Positions 10,936 to 22,061 of a stretch of DNA of 64,000 nucleotides are shown piece after piece. The DNA comes from Nematopogon swammerdamellus (Eukaryota > Arthropoda > Insecta > Lepidoptera > Adelidae), in NCBI GenBank assembly GCA_946902875.1, contig OX336345.1, positions 14,849,395 through 14,913,394 on the forward strand, written 5' to 3'. Under the pieces are notes generated by a model that saw nothing but the letters and a program-made list of their open reading frames with translations, did no database searches and was not told the origin of the DNA. The translations under genes were made by a program, and so were the position numbers. Positions within the stretch are counted from its first letter, which is position 1. Every line of letters starts with the position of its first letter.

Positions 10936-11232
10936 GCCGTGCGCGACGTAATTCAGCGCTGCACATCGTTAGACGATCGCTATTTATTTTAATACTGGTG
11001 CTGCGTGCAGCGTTTATATTTAGCTTCACAGCTGCTTAATACCCCGATTCATTCCACAAACTCCGCCTACTTACCAACACCACCGAATATATATTGCCAA
11101 CACTGATGGCCCGCCTGTCTGTGTTAGCTCGTGCACAACGTAATTGCAGCGCTGCACATCGTTAGACGCTCGCAATTTATTTTACTACTGTTGCTGCGTG
11201 CAGCGTTTACTTAGCTTCACAGCTGCTTCACG
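10936..11232. repeat. Diverged ~105-bp direct duplication
   Basis: Two copies (about 10945-11040 and 11131-11230) share 'agcgctgcacatcgttagac', 'tgctgcgtgcagcgtttat' and 'ttagcttcacagctgctt'. They lie about 1 kb upstream of the MFSD8 start and are more GC-rich than the surroundings. I see no coding potential; they could be promoter-proximal or repeat-derived. The stretch 11233-12090 contains a GC-rich patch (11390-11490) and then AT-rich DNA. Confidence 0.6.
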
Positions 11233-12192
11233 GCGCGGCGTATGCGTCACAGAATAGATACTGCTTGCATTCCCCCGCCCGCTCCACCTTTCCTCATACC
11301 GCAGTTTTTGTTGTCAAAGATTCGTTCAATCTTTCTTAGTAGCGTTTCCTCTAGTATAACATTATTTCTCTATGTTGTTTGCTGATCGATCACTCGCTCG
11401 GCGCGTCCTCTTCAAGGCGTCGCGCGTTGGCCGCGCCACAGAATAGAAAAGAGTACTGCCGCGCGCCGCACCCCGCCGCGCCGTAACGATAGCGGTAGCG
11501 GTACGACAAGAGTATAGTATAGTATCGTATAGTATAGATAGATAGGCTTTCAACAGATATACAGTCGGAGCGTCAGCTGAGCGCGGAGCGGTCGCTTGTT
11601 CGTGTCGTTGGTTTTGTGCCGAACCTTGTGATAAAGCTTTGTTTACTAGAGTTCTTTGTTGTCGTTGCGTCAATATTTTTATGTGGGCCTGCATTTACGT
11701 GAGTCATGCATGACATGAATTGAGTAATCAAATCACAGTGCATAATGAGATAAGTGTATTCAAGTAATGATAATAAAATGTTGAGAAAAGTAATTATTCT
11801 TTTATAACTAGATAGGTAAGTAAGTAAATAAGAAGCGGCTTAGGAAATAAAAAAATATATTAACGTCTTGCAGATATAAAACTAAATAAAAAACACATTA
11901 AAACGAAGTGTGCTAAAGTCTGAAACTTTAAACAAAGAAAATATTTGTGACAGTATTGCCTACCTAACTACCTACATTACTTTATTATGATTTAAGTAAA
12001 CGAGCGTGATCTACGTTTACAATACGTGCAATAAACATAACTTCAAGTTTGGTAATAATGATAAGAATTCTTTGTTTTGAAATTGAAAGCGTCGAGTGAG
12101 TGCCAACGAAGGACGGTCGTCGTCGGTGAAAGTGTACGTGTCGTCGGTCGGAGACAGTCGGAGTCGACCGCGACGGTCCGAGCTAGGTACCT

Positions 12193-12387
12193 ATGGAGTG
12201 GTTGAAGCGCGCGTGGGGGCGCTGGCGCGCGGGGGGCGAGGCGCCGGGACCCGAAGACGACGGCTTGGAGACTCCGGAGCAGCGCCGCCAGCGCTGGACT
12301 TCCATCCGCATCATCTACTTCACCATGTTCCTCATGTCGCTGGGCTTCAGCATCATCCTCACAGGAGTCTGGCCTTACCTTGATAAG
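12193..12387 (+). CDS. MFSD8: MFSD8/CLN7-like lysosomal transporter, coding exon 1
   Basis: MFSD8 (CLN7) is a twelve-helix major-facilitator protein of the lysosomal membrane; loss of the human gene causes a neuronal ceroid lipofuscinosis, and it has been linked to lysosomal chloride/ion handling. This exon encodes residues 1-65: a hydrophilic, basic and acidic cytosolic N-terminus (MEWLKRAWGRW..., ETPEQRRQRW) and TM1 (IRIIYFTMFLMSLGFSII), ending TGVWPYLDK. The ATG at 12193 is the first in frame, in context 'acctATGG'. The exon ends at AAG|GTGCAT with the codon complete (phase 0), which joins without shift to LDPSAGKEF at 27928. The base composition is much more GC-rich than the flanks. The next exon is 15.5 kb away. 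The summed gene encodes about 511 residues, close to the 518 of human MFSD8. Confidence 0.9.
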
Positions 12388-13534
12388 GTGCATTTTCTCA
12401 TTTTCAGTGCACTTTCTTTATGTCATACTTCATTGTAATTTTATGATAGGTGGGTAGGTAATAGGTATCTACCTACTCGATAAAAAGCTGTTAAGTGAGA
12501 ACGTTGTTCACACACAGAGGGTTCCGTAGCCTTATGTTCCTCCACGCAGGTATAGCCAGTGTGCGCAGTGCGCAGCAATCACGCGGTCGCACTCGCACGT
12601 ATCTCGCGTATCACGCCATCTATCGATGACCGTTCATACTTTGGTAGTTAAAATGTTTGACAATTCGGTAGATGGCGATTTTCTGCATATTACGATTCTT
12701 GTATAGGTCCCCCCTTAGTTTTTACTTTTTTATATTTTTGTTATTTGTTGGCATATCCGACCGAGCATATAAGGTGCTTCGTTATTCATGTCAAAAACTT
12801 CGGGAGGTCTACACACACACTCAAACAAACACGTTACGCAAAAAAATTATATGTTTTTAGCATTACTTTTCGAGAAATTTAACAAAACATGTTTGCTACC
12901 TAAACATTAAATAGATCAACCTGTGTGTACCAGTAGGTAACTTACAATGTATGGGGTCAATGACCGTACTATGTTAAAACGCAGAACAGCTGTTTGTTGT
13001 GTTTTTCAATGTGTGAGATACTCTTCACTTACACTAGTCTTGTAGTTAGGAACTTACCTACATTTACAAAAATTGCCGGAAATAGCCACCTTGCACTCGG
13101 ATGCAAAGAGTGGCCTTCCTCACGACGATGCTCTGATTCACATGAACTAGAGTGTCACTGTTACGATCCGGACACGCAACCTTCATTCTCCACGGTGGTG
13201 TGACCATCCTGGCCTGGCCATAAACTAGATCCTGGGCCCGTCCCCAGAGTCCCCACACATGAAAATCTAGCGGCCGTACATACGTCACAGTATGTTGCTC
13301 ATTCATAACACAGCAGCAACTAAGTTCCAGTTTGAGTCTCGGTAACCGGCATTTTGAATTGCGAAACATGACATGTGCTCTCTATCGAACCGATTGCAAC
13401 ACACTGACGGACGAAACACAAAGAAATTGCCCCCGCGCCGCGCCGCCGCGCACGGAGTGAGTGCGGCGGCGGGGTAGTCAATGAGCTGTCGGCGGCACAG
13501 TCGGCGGCTACCGACAAAGTAAGTCACAAGGTCA
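12388..13534. other. Start of MFSD8 intron 1: no gene seen
   Basis: AT-rich DNA with scattered repeat debris ('gcacttcgttattcatgtc' at about 12773 recurs inverted near 13882). A GC-rich patch at 13425-13500 carries no recognisable protein. Confidence 0.5.
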
Positions 13535-13663
13535 CTATTCTCAAATCAAAACAAACGTGCAGTTCGCATAATAAAGTTTTATGGCTTAGTGAAGGGAATC
13601 TCGCTTCACTAAGCCATAAAATTTTGTTGTGCGAGCTGCACGTTTGTTTTGATTTGAGAATAG
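13535..13663. repeat. Large hairpin: 60-bp arms, 9-bp loop
   Basis: The left arm 13535-13594 ('ctattctcaaatcaaaacaa ... gttttatggcttagtgaag') and right arm 13604-13663 ('cttcactaagccataaaa ... ttgttttgatttgagaatag') are reverse complements with only a handful of mismatches; the loop is 'ggaatctcg'. It lies inside MFSD8 intron 1. It could be a foldback MITE or a hairpin-RNA source; nothing distinguishes these here. Confidence 0.9.
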
Positions 13664-13919
13664 AGGTTTGCGCCGCGCTGCCATAAAACTAGAGACGTCG
13701 CGCTAGGTAAGTAACTACGTTTCGTGTTTGGTAAGAAGGGTCTATAGCATGATTGGTTTTTAGAGCTATTTGACTTTATTTTTTTGTTAGGAGATGTTAG
13801 GAGAAAAAATGCTCCTATAAACATATGTTTTTTTATACGTAAAGTGTTTATTTGAGTGCGTATGTAACCCTCCCGAAACATTAGACATGAATAACGAAGC
13901 ACCTTAATAATAACACATT

Positions 13920-14035
13920 CTTCAACCGGCTACCTATTACGGTTCAAAATACACAGTCCTTGGAAGGACATGTAGATAGGCAGACGGCGTAGGCTTAGTA
14001 ATTGGCTTCCGCATGGATACGGAACCCTAAAAATA
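13920..14035 (+). mobile_element. Lepidopteran 'aaccggccaagtgcgagtcg' element, 3' tail
   Basis: Contains 'ccggctacctattacggttc', a 'gacatgtagataggcagacggcg' block and 'gatacggaaccctaaaaata', the standard 3' end of this dispersed family. From 14036 to 15720 I see only AT-rich intronic DNA. Confidence 0.55.
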
Positions 14036-15729
14036 AAAAAGCAACACAAAAGTGGCTTTTATGGAAATGAAGCGACAACGCGGTCTAGTTTCATAAATCA
14101 ATGAGTTGCGTATTCAGCGAAAATGAGAGTTACTTATCTGCATTCTCGTAAATAGGTAAGGTAGGCATTGAAATAAAAGAGACCAATAAATAAATATAAT
14201 ATGTATGTATAAAATTATCTACATAAACTGTATCTATTAAATAATCGGTGTCTATTATAAATATACTATAAATACGTAAATTAGAGGAAACTATGTTGTT
14301 TTAAATGACAAGATTTTTATACATATTCATCACAAATGACACTGGCAAGCACAGCGAATAGGTGGCTAGATACTATTGAATGGCAGTAGCAATTATGTTG
14401 TTGGAAGGCACTGGACCACATCTCATAATCTTGAGTCCAATGAAATGTATCATTACATGTAATCTCTACAAGCATAAGGTAGAGTTGGAAAGAAAAAAAT
14501 GGTGTTTAAATAGTTTACCACTGCAGTTAAAAAAATCCGTGGAGTGTTTATATATTCACATTGTTCTAAGTTTATTTAAATGAATAGTTTTAGAAAGAAG
14601 TTTCTCGATTAAAAAAGGATGCCATTAATTACTGCAGACAATTTAAGGACTAATCGGCTGAACTCACTTCGATGTCTGAGCCCAAATTCAATTCTACAGA
14701 TAAATAAAGTCTATAATAAGGATAAGGTAGTAACCTGACATTACCTACCTACTACCTGCTGAGTCGTTAGTGGTAGCTATCTTAGAAGCGCGTTGATATA
14801 AACAAGGACAAGGTCATACATAGATTATGTACGAGAAATATAGAGAAAGATTAATGTATTGTTACAGTCTTATTTTAGTATCGAAAATTTTATACTGGTA
14901 TACATAACTACATACCAAAACACGTATAATCAAGATAAGTTGTTTACCTAGTTATTTAAATAATATTCATATTGTAGATTGGTATCCTTGGACATCTTAA
15001 TGAAATATTTATGACGTTTTTGTAAGAAATTTTGCCTACGTTATAGCACACATTTTATCATTTGAGCAATTTGTGTTCTGCGTTTTTAAGGAAAAGGTTT
15101 AACATATTGTAATTCGTCGAACCCAGTTAAAATGTTTTTCTTTTGAAGTATTTCTTATTCTGTATACTGAGAAGGTTCTTAAAGGATATTTTATTAAAAT
15201 CTTATGCTAAGTTTGTGCGTTAGAGTCGTTAGCTTTGATTTCATCTGACTCAGTTATTGACTTTTCCGTACTCTCGTCGCGTAAAAGGCAGGGACACTTT
15301 GGACTTGATTGTCGAAGTGGACCGCGGTTATCGCTCCGACGGGTGAACTGTCGTTCTATTATCTTTAAACGTTTGAACGTCAAGGAAAACTAGATACCTA
15401 CTCAGGTAGGTATTCATGTTTCACCATTGGGCACACAGCAACGCGCACTCTCAGCGCGCACTTGATTCAACCACCCAGAAGCTACTAGGTACCTACCTGT
15501 TTATTTCTTTGTTATTGTAGGTAGGTAGTACCGGATAGCTAGCCCAAGGATGAAACTCTACCAGTGGCAGTGGAATTTACTTATCAATATGACTCAAATA
15601 CAGTTGGCCAGCAGATCCGCTGTTCGGGAGTGATGCATCGACTCAGTCATCATCAGTCATCGGCCAAGTCGCGTCTAACCAACGCGACAGAATAACCTTT
15701 CAACCGGCGCATAATCCCGGAGTGGTCCG

Positions 15730-17711
15730 TCGTGCCGGATGGTGACTTGGTCCCGGCGGCCACTGCACACGAATACTATTTAAGCGTCGATTTGACCAAC
15801 GTACATAGGTTGAACTCTAACTTTAATACCGTCCACCATGACCTGGAGACTGGGAATTCGGCTTTACTTTTCCTGGCAGAAACTCAAATATCTTGCCCTG
15901 CCGGTACTTCTTGCTTCACCCTGGAAGAAGCATTCCGCCCTCGAGCCGGAGTTTACATGTTTGCCAGAGCGGATCATTTTTCTGTCGTTGCCTGCGCTGC
16001 CTGGAGAACCCTGAGCTCTCTGTGCTGTGGGTTTATATGAACTTACGCCGCCTACGACTACGTACGCCTGTCTTTACAGGTCGCACTCTGGCGACGCGGG
16101 GACAGCTCAATTATTGGAACACTTGAGTAGAGCGGCAGATGAAGTGCCAAAGCGGTTTCCCTCTGCTTGGGGATTTTAATGCCCACCACGAGGTGTGGCT
16201 GGGCTCAGGGAGAACGGACGGAGAGCCGCCTATGACTTCGCCCTGACGCATGACTTGTCTCAACTGGTAGACCAACATACCAGAGTACCAGATATATACG
16301 GTCAAGAACCCTCGCTGCTAGACCTTCTGCTGACGACGAACCTACTGGATACAAATTCACAGTGAACGTTCGTCTTGGCTCCTCTAACTACAGTCTAGTG
16401 TCCTAGTCTACGGTGCCATCTTGCCATCTTCAGTACCGTACTGGAGGTATGCGTCGAATTTGGAACTACGCGTCAGCAGATCGGTATGACATGCAATAAT
16501 ACATTGCATCCTACCCATAGAGAGTTATGCTTAAGTTCGGATCGGTTCTAGGGGGACTGGAGATTTCATTCTCAGTGCCCTCGTCTGTCTCGTTGGTAAA
16601 AGCCAGCTCTGGTACAGCTGAGTCTGTGCTGATGCCGTCGTACCTTATCGTTCATGGTGCCAGACGTGATCCTAATATCTCCGAACTGAAGAAAGAATAC
16701 AATCGCCTCTCCAGATCCTGCAAGAGGGCTATCAACAGGGTCAAATTTTAATATATATATTCAGAGTTGGCGAAAGGTTGAGCCAGCACCCAACTGGGCG
16801 CCGTGAGTTTTGGTCTCGTCAAATCTGTCTAGTCCAATTTCTGCCGCTCCTAACTTCCGCTTTCTGCTGAAAGCCGACTTACTGGTGTCTCTCTTTACGG
16901 GGAATCTGGACAATGGAGGTGCCATCCCTCCATTCATAACAAGTACAGTTCCTACAACAAACTGTGCGGGTGGAGCTTCCCCCCCCCCTAGACGCCAGTA
17001 AGACGAGCTGGCTCTCTTACTTTTCCGCCTCTCTTACTCCGCTTGTCGTGTACCGGCAGCCTGGAAATCTACGTTCGTCCAAGCAGTTCCCAAAATGGAC
17101 GACCGCTCAGATCCGTCGAACTACCGACCCATAACGATTACCTCTCTACACTGCAAGGTGATCTTGCTGCATTATAAATGCACAGGTGCTTGACGTACCT
17201 GGAGACGAATAACCTCATTAGCGATTTGCAATATTCCGGTTTCCGGCCGAACCGATCAGCAGGTAATCTCTTAGCGTACGTCACGGAAGTGAATCCTTGG
17301 GAATTACCTTGAAATTTCAATGCATTTGACAGAGTTTGGCACAAGTCGCTCTTGGACAAGCTCGGACTTCCTTCTGTGACTGGATCGCCGCATGTCAGTG
17401 AACGCCGGTGTACCACAGGGATCTGTGTTGTCATCTAGACTGTTTCTTCTGCATATCAATGATATGCTGCCACTCGGCAACATGCATTGTTATGCGGTGG
17501 CACACGGATCCTACACCAGTCACACTTCAGCCAGACATGTTGTGGACGAGAAAAGTCGAAGACTTGAGTCTGGCTTCGAACTGAACAAACACTGCACTTT
17601 ATTTCCGAATGGGGCCGTAGTAATTTGTTCGAGTTCAAAGCATGCAAGACACAAGGTTGCGCGTTCAGTGCGAAGAGTTCGCACCAGCTCCTTCCTTAGC
17701 ACATCGCTTAA
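15730..17711 (+). pseudogene. Jockey/CR1-like LINE, 5' portion (interrupted at 17711)
   Basis: The remnants follow the order of a non-LTR polyprotein. The endonuclease starts near 15797 (LNSNFNTVHHDLETGN, then LFLAETQISCPAGTS) and continues with LGDFNAHHEVWLG at about 16165-16205, an apurinic-endonuclease motif. RT follows: 'VPKMDDRSDPSNYRPITI' around 17085-17145, then 'AGVPQGSVLS...LLHINDML' at 17404-17470 (the AVPQGSVLSPLLF/INDM block) and WGRSNL...ACKTQGCAFSAKSS near 17610-17680. Many stops and shifts mean it is dead. The frame resumes at 20866 after a 3.15-kb insertion. Confidence 0.82.
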
Positions 17712-18283
17712 CCCTTTATAGGGCAGAAGCGAAATCAGTATGGCGGCTGTAACCACCCGACAAGGTTGACACTAAGGCTCATAATTAATTTATGCTTGCA
17801 TTGGTAGTCGACCTTATTGCTAAAACGAGTAGTCCCTGAACGGGCGCAAGCTACAAATGAAACCACTAAAGTGAAGTTATTCACATCTTCTTGGTACGGT
17901 GCAACATACTGGTGGTTACGTTTGTGCTTTCTGTCTCATAAGTGTTTACGACTTGGGGAAGTGACTGTGTCTTATTTATTATTAAATAATTTAGTGGTAA
18001 AACGTGGTATTTTCGTGTTTCAAGGTAAGTTAATGACTATTTTAGTTATTTTCCTTCAATTTGGTGTATACATCTTAATTCCAACTTGCATCTATAAAGT
18101 ACAATAACGATTTGAACTCAACAGGTACTAACACGAGTCAGTAAGCCTGGATACGCTATACATAGGAGGACAGGGGTAGCCGCGCGTCGGCGCACACGCG
18201 CCAGCGCGTCAGTCTAGCGCCGGCGACCGATCTTAGTCTCCGTCCGCCGCTCAGGCGGAGCGAACGTGCGCGTCTGTCACAAA

Positions 18284-18363
18284 ATGCCTCATTGTGCAGT
18301 GCTTTGGTGCAAAAAGTCGTCGAAAAATTCAAACTTGAACACAGATGGAGTCACCTTTCACGA
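18284..18363 (+). CDS. THAP zinc-finger domain, first exon
   Basis: ATG at 18284 starts a frame beginning MPHCAVLWCKKSSKNSNLNT and ending DGVTFHE, cut by a good donor (GA|GTAAGTA). Met-Pro-x-Cys-x4-Cys followed by a basic stretch and 'TFH' is the N-terminal half of a THAP DNA-binding domain (C-x2-4-C-x35-50-C-x2-H); the conserved W, P and C-x2-H would be in the next exon. The 100 bases upstream are GC-rich, unlike the surroundings, as for a promoter or leader. A possible acceptor at about 18410 ('gaatttcag') would give NKHRRKYVWRAL, only weakly THAP-like. It probably belongs to the transposon around it rather than to a host gene. Confidence 0.68.
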
Positions 18364-19181
18364 GTAAGTACTTTCATTCAATTTGATAGCATTTTTCGCT
18401 TGAATTTCAGTAACAAACATCGGCGTAAATATGTATGGAGAGCTCTTTTCTGCTTACCCACCATAGGTCGACTATCGTGTTGGATGCAGTTAGCTCTTGT
18501 AATTTTTTTTGTTTATTGATAAATATGTATGTTAAATGTATACAGATATTTCATGCATTCTGCCTTATTGCCAAAGGACATTTCTTCTAGTCAACCTCAG
18601 CAGGTTTCCTCGTTCAATATTCGTTTATCGCGCTTATTTCATTCAACCAGTACCTACCGGTTTTTACTTTTGGGCGACTCTAAAGGAATTAATTTCTTTA
18701 GGTCATGCGTCTACCGGGAATTAGTCTTGTTATGCTTAGCATTAACAAAATTAATTCATAATGAATACCCCGTTAGCATTTAGCACTGCTAAGCGCCCTG
18801 ATGAATAAAAATTAATGCTAAATGCTAAGCAATAATCACATTTAATTTTAGTTAGCATTGCTGTTTCGTTCGTAAAACTTTGTTGGTTCGTTTGTTTTGG
18901 AACGCACAAAGCAATGAAGTATGTGCTATTTATCTGTGGTACTGCTAAATGCTAAATGCTATATAGCGCCTGCGCTCCGCTACTAGCTAGCTAGCTAGCA
19001 TCTAAATGCGAAATGCGATGCGATCATGCGAGTGAGGGGTCGGAATTATCATCTGTCACGTGATCATTAGTTTTGGTCATATCTACAGAACCACTGGACT
19101 TAGACCCATCGTGTTGGTACTCAAACTGAACGTCTCGATGAGATCTACCCATCTATCACGTGATAATTTGTTTTGGTCATA

Positions 19182-19310
19182 CCTGGAAAACCTCATTTTA
19201 CCGTAAAAAAATTAAATATCCAGGTGGGTATGGCTGGTTAGTTTGTTAAAAAAGGCAAAGCCTGGAAAACCTCATTTTACCGTAAAAAAATTAAATATCG
19301 AGGTGGGTAC
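19182..19310. repeat. Two direct 79-bp-spaced repeats
   Basis: 'cctggaaaacctcattttac' plus 'cgtaaaaaaattaaatatc' and 'aggtgggta' occur at 19182 and again at 19261. A looser repeat 'cacgtgat-att-gttttggtcat' at 19057 and 19158 suggests that about 100 bp were duplicated locally within the transposon. Confidence 0.7.
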
Positions 19311-20377
19311 TCATAAATTTTTTATGATAGGGTAGATTTTCGCGAATTTTTCGCGAAGTCATATTGCAATATAATTTGTCATATCGTTGGCTAAGTAATT
19401 AGCAAAGAGTTGTTAATAATATAATTTTTTTTTTTGGTTACAAAACTTTTCGACTTTCTAACATTATTTTTTTAATTTTCGAAAATTCCAATAACAAATA
19501 CTCCAATAAGATAATACCAATGTACGAGGTCTTACATATCATTGTTTTGGAAATTTTATGTAGATTTATAATAAAGTATCCGAGGTATCTCAGAACTTAG
19601 AACTATTATCGTGTTTATGCGAAAATCTGCAAATTCGCAAAATTGTGAAAGGGGCGTTGCCTTTGTTCATTTAAGAGAAAGTTATATTATTCCCTTGATG
19701 TAAAGAAGGGTTAAATATTGTTAAATCCGTTTCATCTTTTCATCGCGAATCGACACAATGAGCGACTTATTGTATGAATCCCGTTCAAACGTATGGAAGA
19801 CTGGCGTCACTTGGCTACCTACTCGCTCGGCCAATCACGGCGTTCCATGCGCCGCTCCCGCCTCAGACTTCACACCCCTTTGGCGGCTACCTCGGTTCTC
19901 ATACAAACGATGCCGTATTTCGTATCCAGGCTTACTGACTCGTGGGTACTAAAGACCGATTTTGCGTTAGAATTTGAACAAGTGCATATTTCAGATTCTC
20001 ATTTGTTTATTTTACGTAGTTGGGGCTATTACAGTAAACTTTTGCAAAGTAGAATTATCACTTTATGCCAGAAAAAAGTTAGTTTATTTAGATATTATTG
20101 CACAAAGATGATATTAGGTGTCAAAGTGTAGGTATGGTGGCCGGTGAGGTTTGTGCGATAAGTGCAACCTAAATTACATTACGAATAGTTACAGTAATTT
20201 AATTTCTATTTATTTCAAATGTCTACACCAGTATTAGATTTAGAGAACATGCCCTAAGATCAGCTACTCAGTTGGATTGAAGGCACAGACGACTGAAAAT
20301 TCCGATATTTGAGGAGACTTAGATCCTGAGGATTTATTGCCCTTCGAACATCATATCACGGAGATTGGCAGCTGCAG

Positions 20378-20541
20378 GAGACTTTCATAGCGATATCATG
20401 GACATAACTCCACATCAGGCATTAGCTCCAATCATCAGTGATTCACCAATACTATCACCAGTTCCATCACCATTCACCAGCAGTACCGACTCAACAAAGA
20501 GGACGAGGTTTTATGACACAAAGGAATCATTTTTGTATTAA
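20378..20541 (+). CDS. Possible terminal coding exon of the transposon (speculative)
   Basis: After a possible acceptor (GCTGCAG, AG at 20376-20377) a frame runs without stops to TAA at 20539-20541: Ser/Pro/Thr-rich text such as ALAPIISDSPILSPVPSPFT and TKRTRFYDTKESFLY. No domain is recognised. It is followed 77 bp later by AATAAA (20618-20623) and lies shortly before the right terminal repeat of the TTAA element, the place expected for a transposon's last exon. The length is modest and could be chance. Confidence 0.25.
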
Positions 20542-20617
20542 TAGTTACCGTTTAGTCTCTTTGATTAATAATGTAAGCTTTTCTATGGTAAAAAATACCA
20601 AACACATTTTTATTTCA

Positions 20618-20623
20618 AATAAA
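20618..20623 (+). promoter_or_regulatory. AATAAA polyadenylation signal candidate
   Basis: AATAAA lies downstream of the possible terminal exon and about 230 bp inside the right terminal repeat of the TTAA element. Confidence 0.3.
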
Positions 20624-20865
20624 AGTTATTTAATTATGATTTGGTTTTATTTATAAAAAAATTCCCTAAACGGTCACGGTTTCAAACAAAACCACCAAAT
20701 TTTTTCCCTAAATGGTCTTGGTTTCATATGGAACCACCCCCTACAGCCTAACCCGAATAAATCAACAAGTGAATATCACACTAATTCCAGTCCATATGCA
20801 CCCCTAAACATATTCCGATACCAAAAATTCAAATTCAACAAAAAAAAAATCTGCCCTATAAAGGG

Positions 20866-21440
20866 ACACCTCGGGGTCCTCGGAGTCGAAATGTCGTGCG
20901 ACCTTAACTTCCGGCGCCATATCGAGGGCAAGACCTAGCTGGCTTCTAATAGTCCGGTAAAAAGCTAGGCGTACTCAATAAGGTGCGTCGGTACTTCACG
21001 CAGGGCCAAAGGCTATTTTCATTCTGATGATTAGGTCCCGCTTGTCCAAGCGGGACCTACGCTCGAACTTGTTGGATGGCTAAGTCGTGCGGCGGATGGG
21101 TGATCCCGAGGTGACCACAATCTAGAACCACTGAAACTTACAGGGATGTCATCGCCCTAAGTTTGTTCTATCGCTTTTTCCATGGGGACTGCTCGGAAGA
21201 ACTGATTGACGCGATCCCGCAGTCACCTTTCCACCGCCCCGCACAACGCGCACTGAGCAGGTAAAGCATCTCTACACGCGGAACTTACCGCGGATGCGTA
21301 CCAATTGGTTCTGCAGATATTTCCTTCACAGAACTGGTCAACTCTGGAACGCTCTCCCTGTCCAGATATTTCTCCCCAAGTGCAGTCTGGGGTGCTTTAA
21401 GAGAGGCGTGAATAGGCACCTGTCAGGCCGGCATGGCATT
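20866..21440 (+). pseudogene. Jockey/CR1-like LINE, 3' portion
   Basis: This continues the LINE broken at 17711. 'HLGVLGVEMSCDLNFRRHIE' at 20866-20930 is the post-RT motif, followed by text for 'LSLFYRFFHGDCSEELIDAI' (about 21158-21215) and a C-terminal block RTNWFCRYFLHRTGQLWNAL at 21297-21360 (compare TARFSKSFLCRTAKVWNGLP of the better copy at 60885-60950). Frameshifts and stops throughout. The deduced whole ORF order matches the copy at 59290-61062, so these are members of the same LINE group. Confidence 0.8.
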
Positions 21441-21463
21441 TGCAACCCCCGAATGCCCATGGG

Positions 21464-21521
21464 CGTCGTTACACGTGTTGGACACCTTATAATCATGAGG
21501 TATCCAACACGTGTAACGACG
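21464..21521. repeat. Perfect 19-bp inverted repeat with 20-nt loop
   Basis: Arms 'cgtcgttacacgtgttgga' (21464-21482) and 'tccaacacgtgtaacgacg' (21503-21521) match perfectly, each containing the palindrome ACACGTGT. It sits just past the LINE C-terminus and could be the 3' end structure of that element or an independent small insertion. Confidence 0.85.
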
Positions 21522-21665
21522 GCTCGGTCGGTGCTACATGTCGCGGTTTCTACAAAAAAAAAACCACACAGTTTAAATATGTGACGGAAACATGTTCGCA
21601 TTACCCAGATAATTATGTATGCGCTAATTTACTTTGTAACGTAACGTAGTAGTAGAGAAGACATT

Positions 21666-22061
21666 CTTAGGGCCAATTGCGCCAACACGAATTTAACGAT
21701 ATAAATCAGTTTAACTCGTTAAGCTAGTACCCGTTGACTGTGGGAACCGCGTTTAAATCCATAACTCGCAACTTTTTTTTTTTTATGGGAACTGGCACGG
21801 TTGGCTACATCACCTACAACATCCGTGATGTCAGCCCATAACACCGGGTGAACTAGGTGCTATGTCAGTGCTTCCCTTCATTTCGCGCCGGCTACACTGA
21901 ACTGGACGGAAAACACGAACTATTTACATAGCCGTTTCGACCGACGTTTCGCTCAGTGCGGTGGTACCAACCCGGCCGGGATAAACCCTACCACCCAGTA
22001 AGGTAAGAAGGGAAGGGACCTAACTTAACTCTAAATTCGTGTTGGCGCAATTGGGCCTAAG
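21666..22061. mobile_element. MITE with ~29-bp TIRs, split by a SINE
   Basis: The left end 'cttagggccaattgcgccaa' continuing 'cacgaattta' is mirrored by the right end 'aaattcgtgttggcgcaatt' + 'gggcctaag'. Most of the interior is a reverse-oriented SINE (21786-22025), which therefore inserted later into the MITE. Confidence 0.8.
21786..22025 (-). mobile_element. SINE family 1, 5'-truncated copy
   Basis: Reading on the - strand, the body runs from 'gttaggtcccttcccttctt' to a poly-T on the + strand (a poly-A tail in SINE sense) at 21774-21783. It is nearly identical to the body of the SINE at 39031-39372, but the tRNA-like head is missing. Confidence 0.75.

Larger units (their letters stand above)
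17708..20865. mobile_element. TTAA-flanked DNA transposon with THAP exon (Kolobok-like, inferred)
   Basis: The 15-bp ends CCCTTTATAGGGCAG (17712-17726) and CTGCCCTATAAAGGG (20851-20865) are perfect reverse complements. TTAA (17708-17711) precedes the left end; the right copy of TTAA is not present, only ACAC follows. The interval exactly interrupts a LINE reading frame, whose 5' part stops at 17711 and resumes at 20866 with HLGVLGVEM. Inside lie a GC-rich leader and THAP-domain first exon (18284-18363), a possible terminal coding exon (20378-20541) and an AATAAA at 20618. TTAA targets occur in both piggyBac and Kolobok; Kolobok elements are known to carry THAP domains, so that assignment is preferred but inferred. 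No full transposase frame is visible. Confidence 0.68.

Noticed and set aside
12043..12393. Antisense and alternative frames over MFSD8 exon 1
   Set aside because: They arise from GC-rich codons of the real exon; only the + frame at 12193 continues in phase into the MFSD8 exons.
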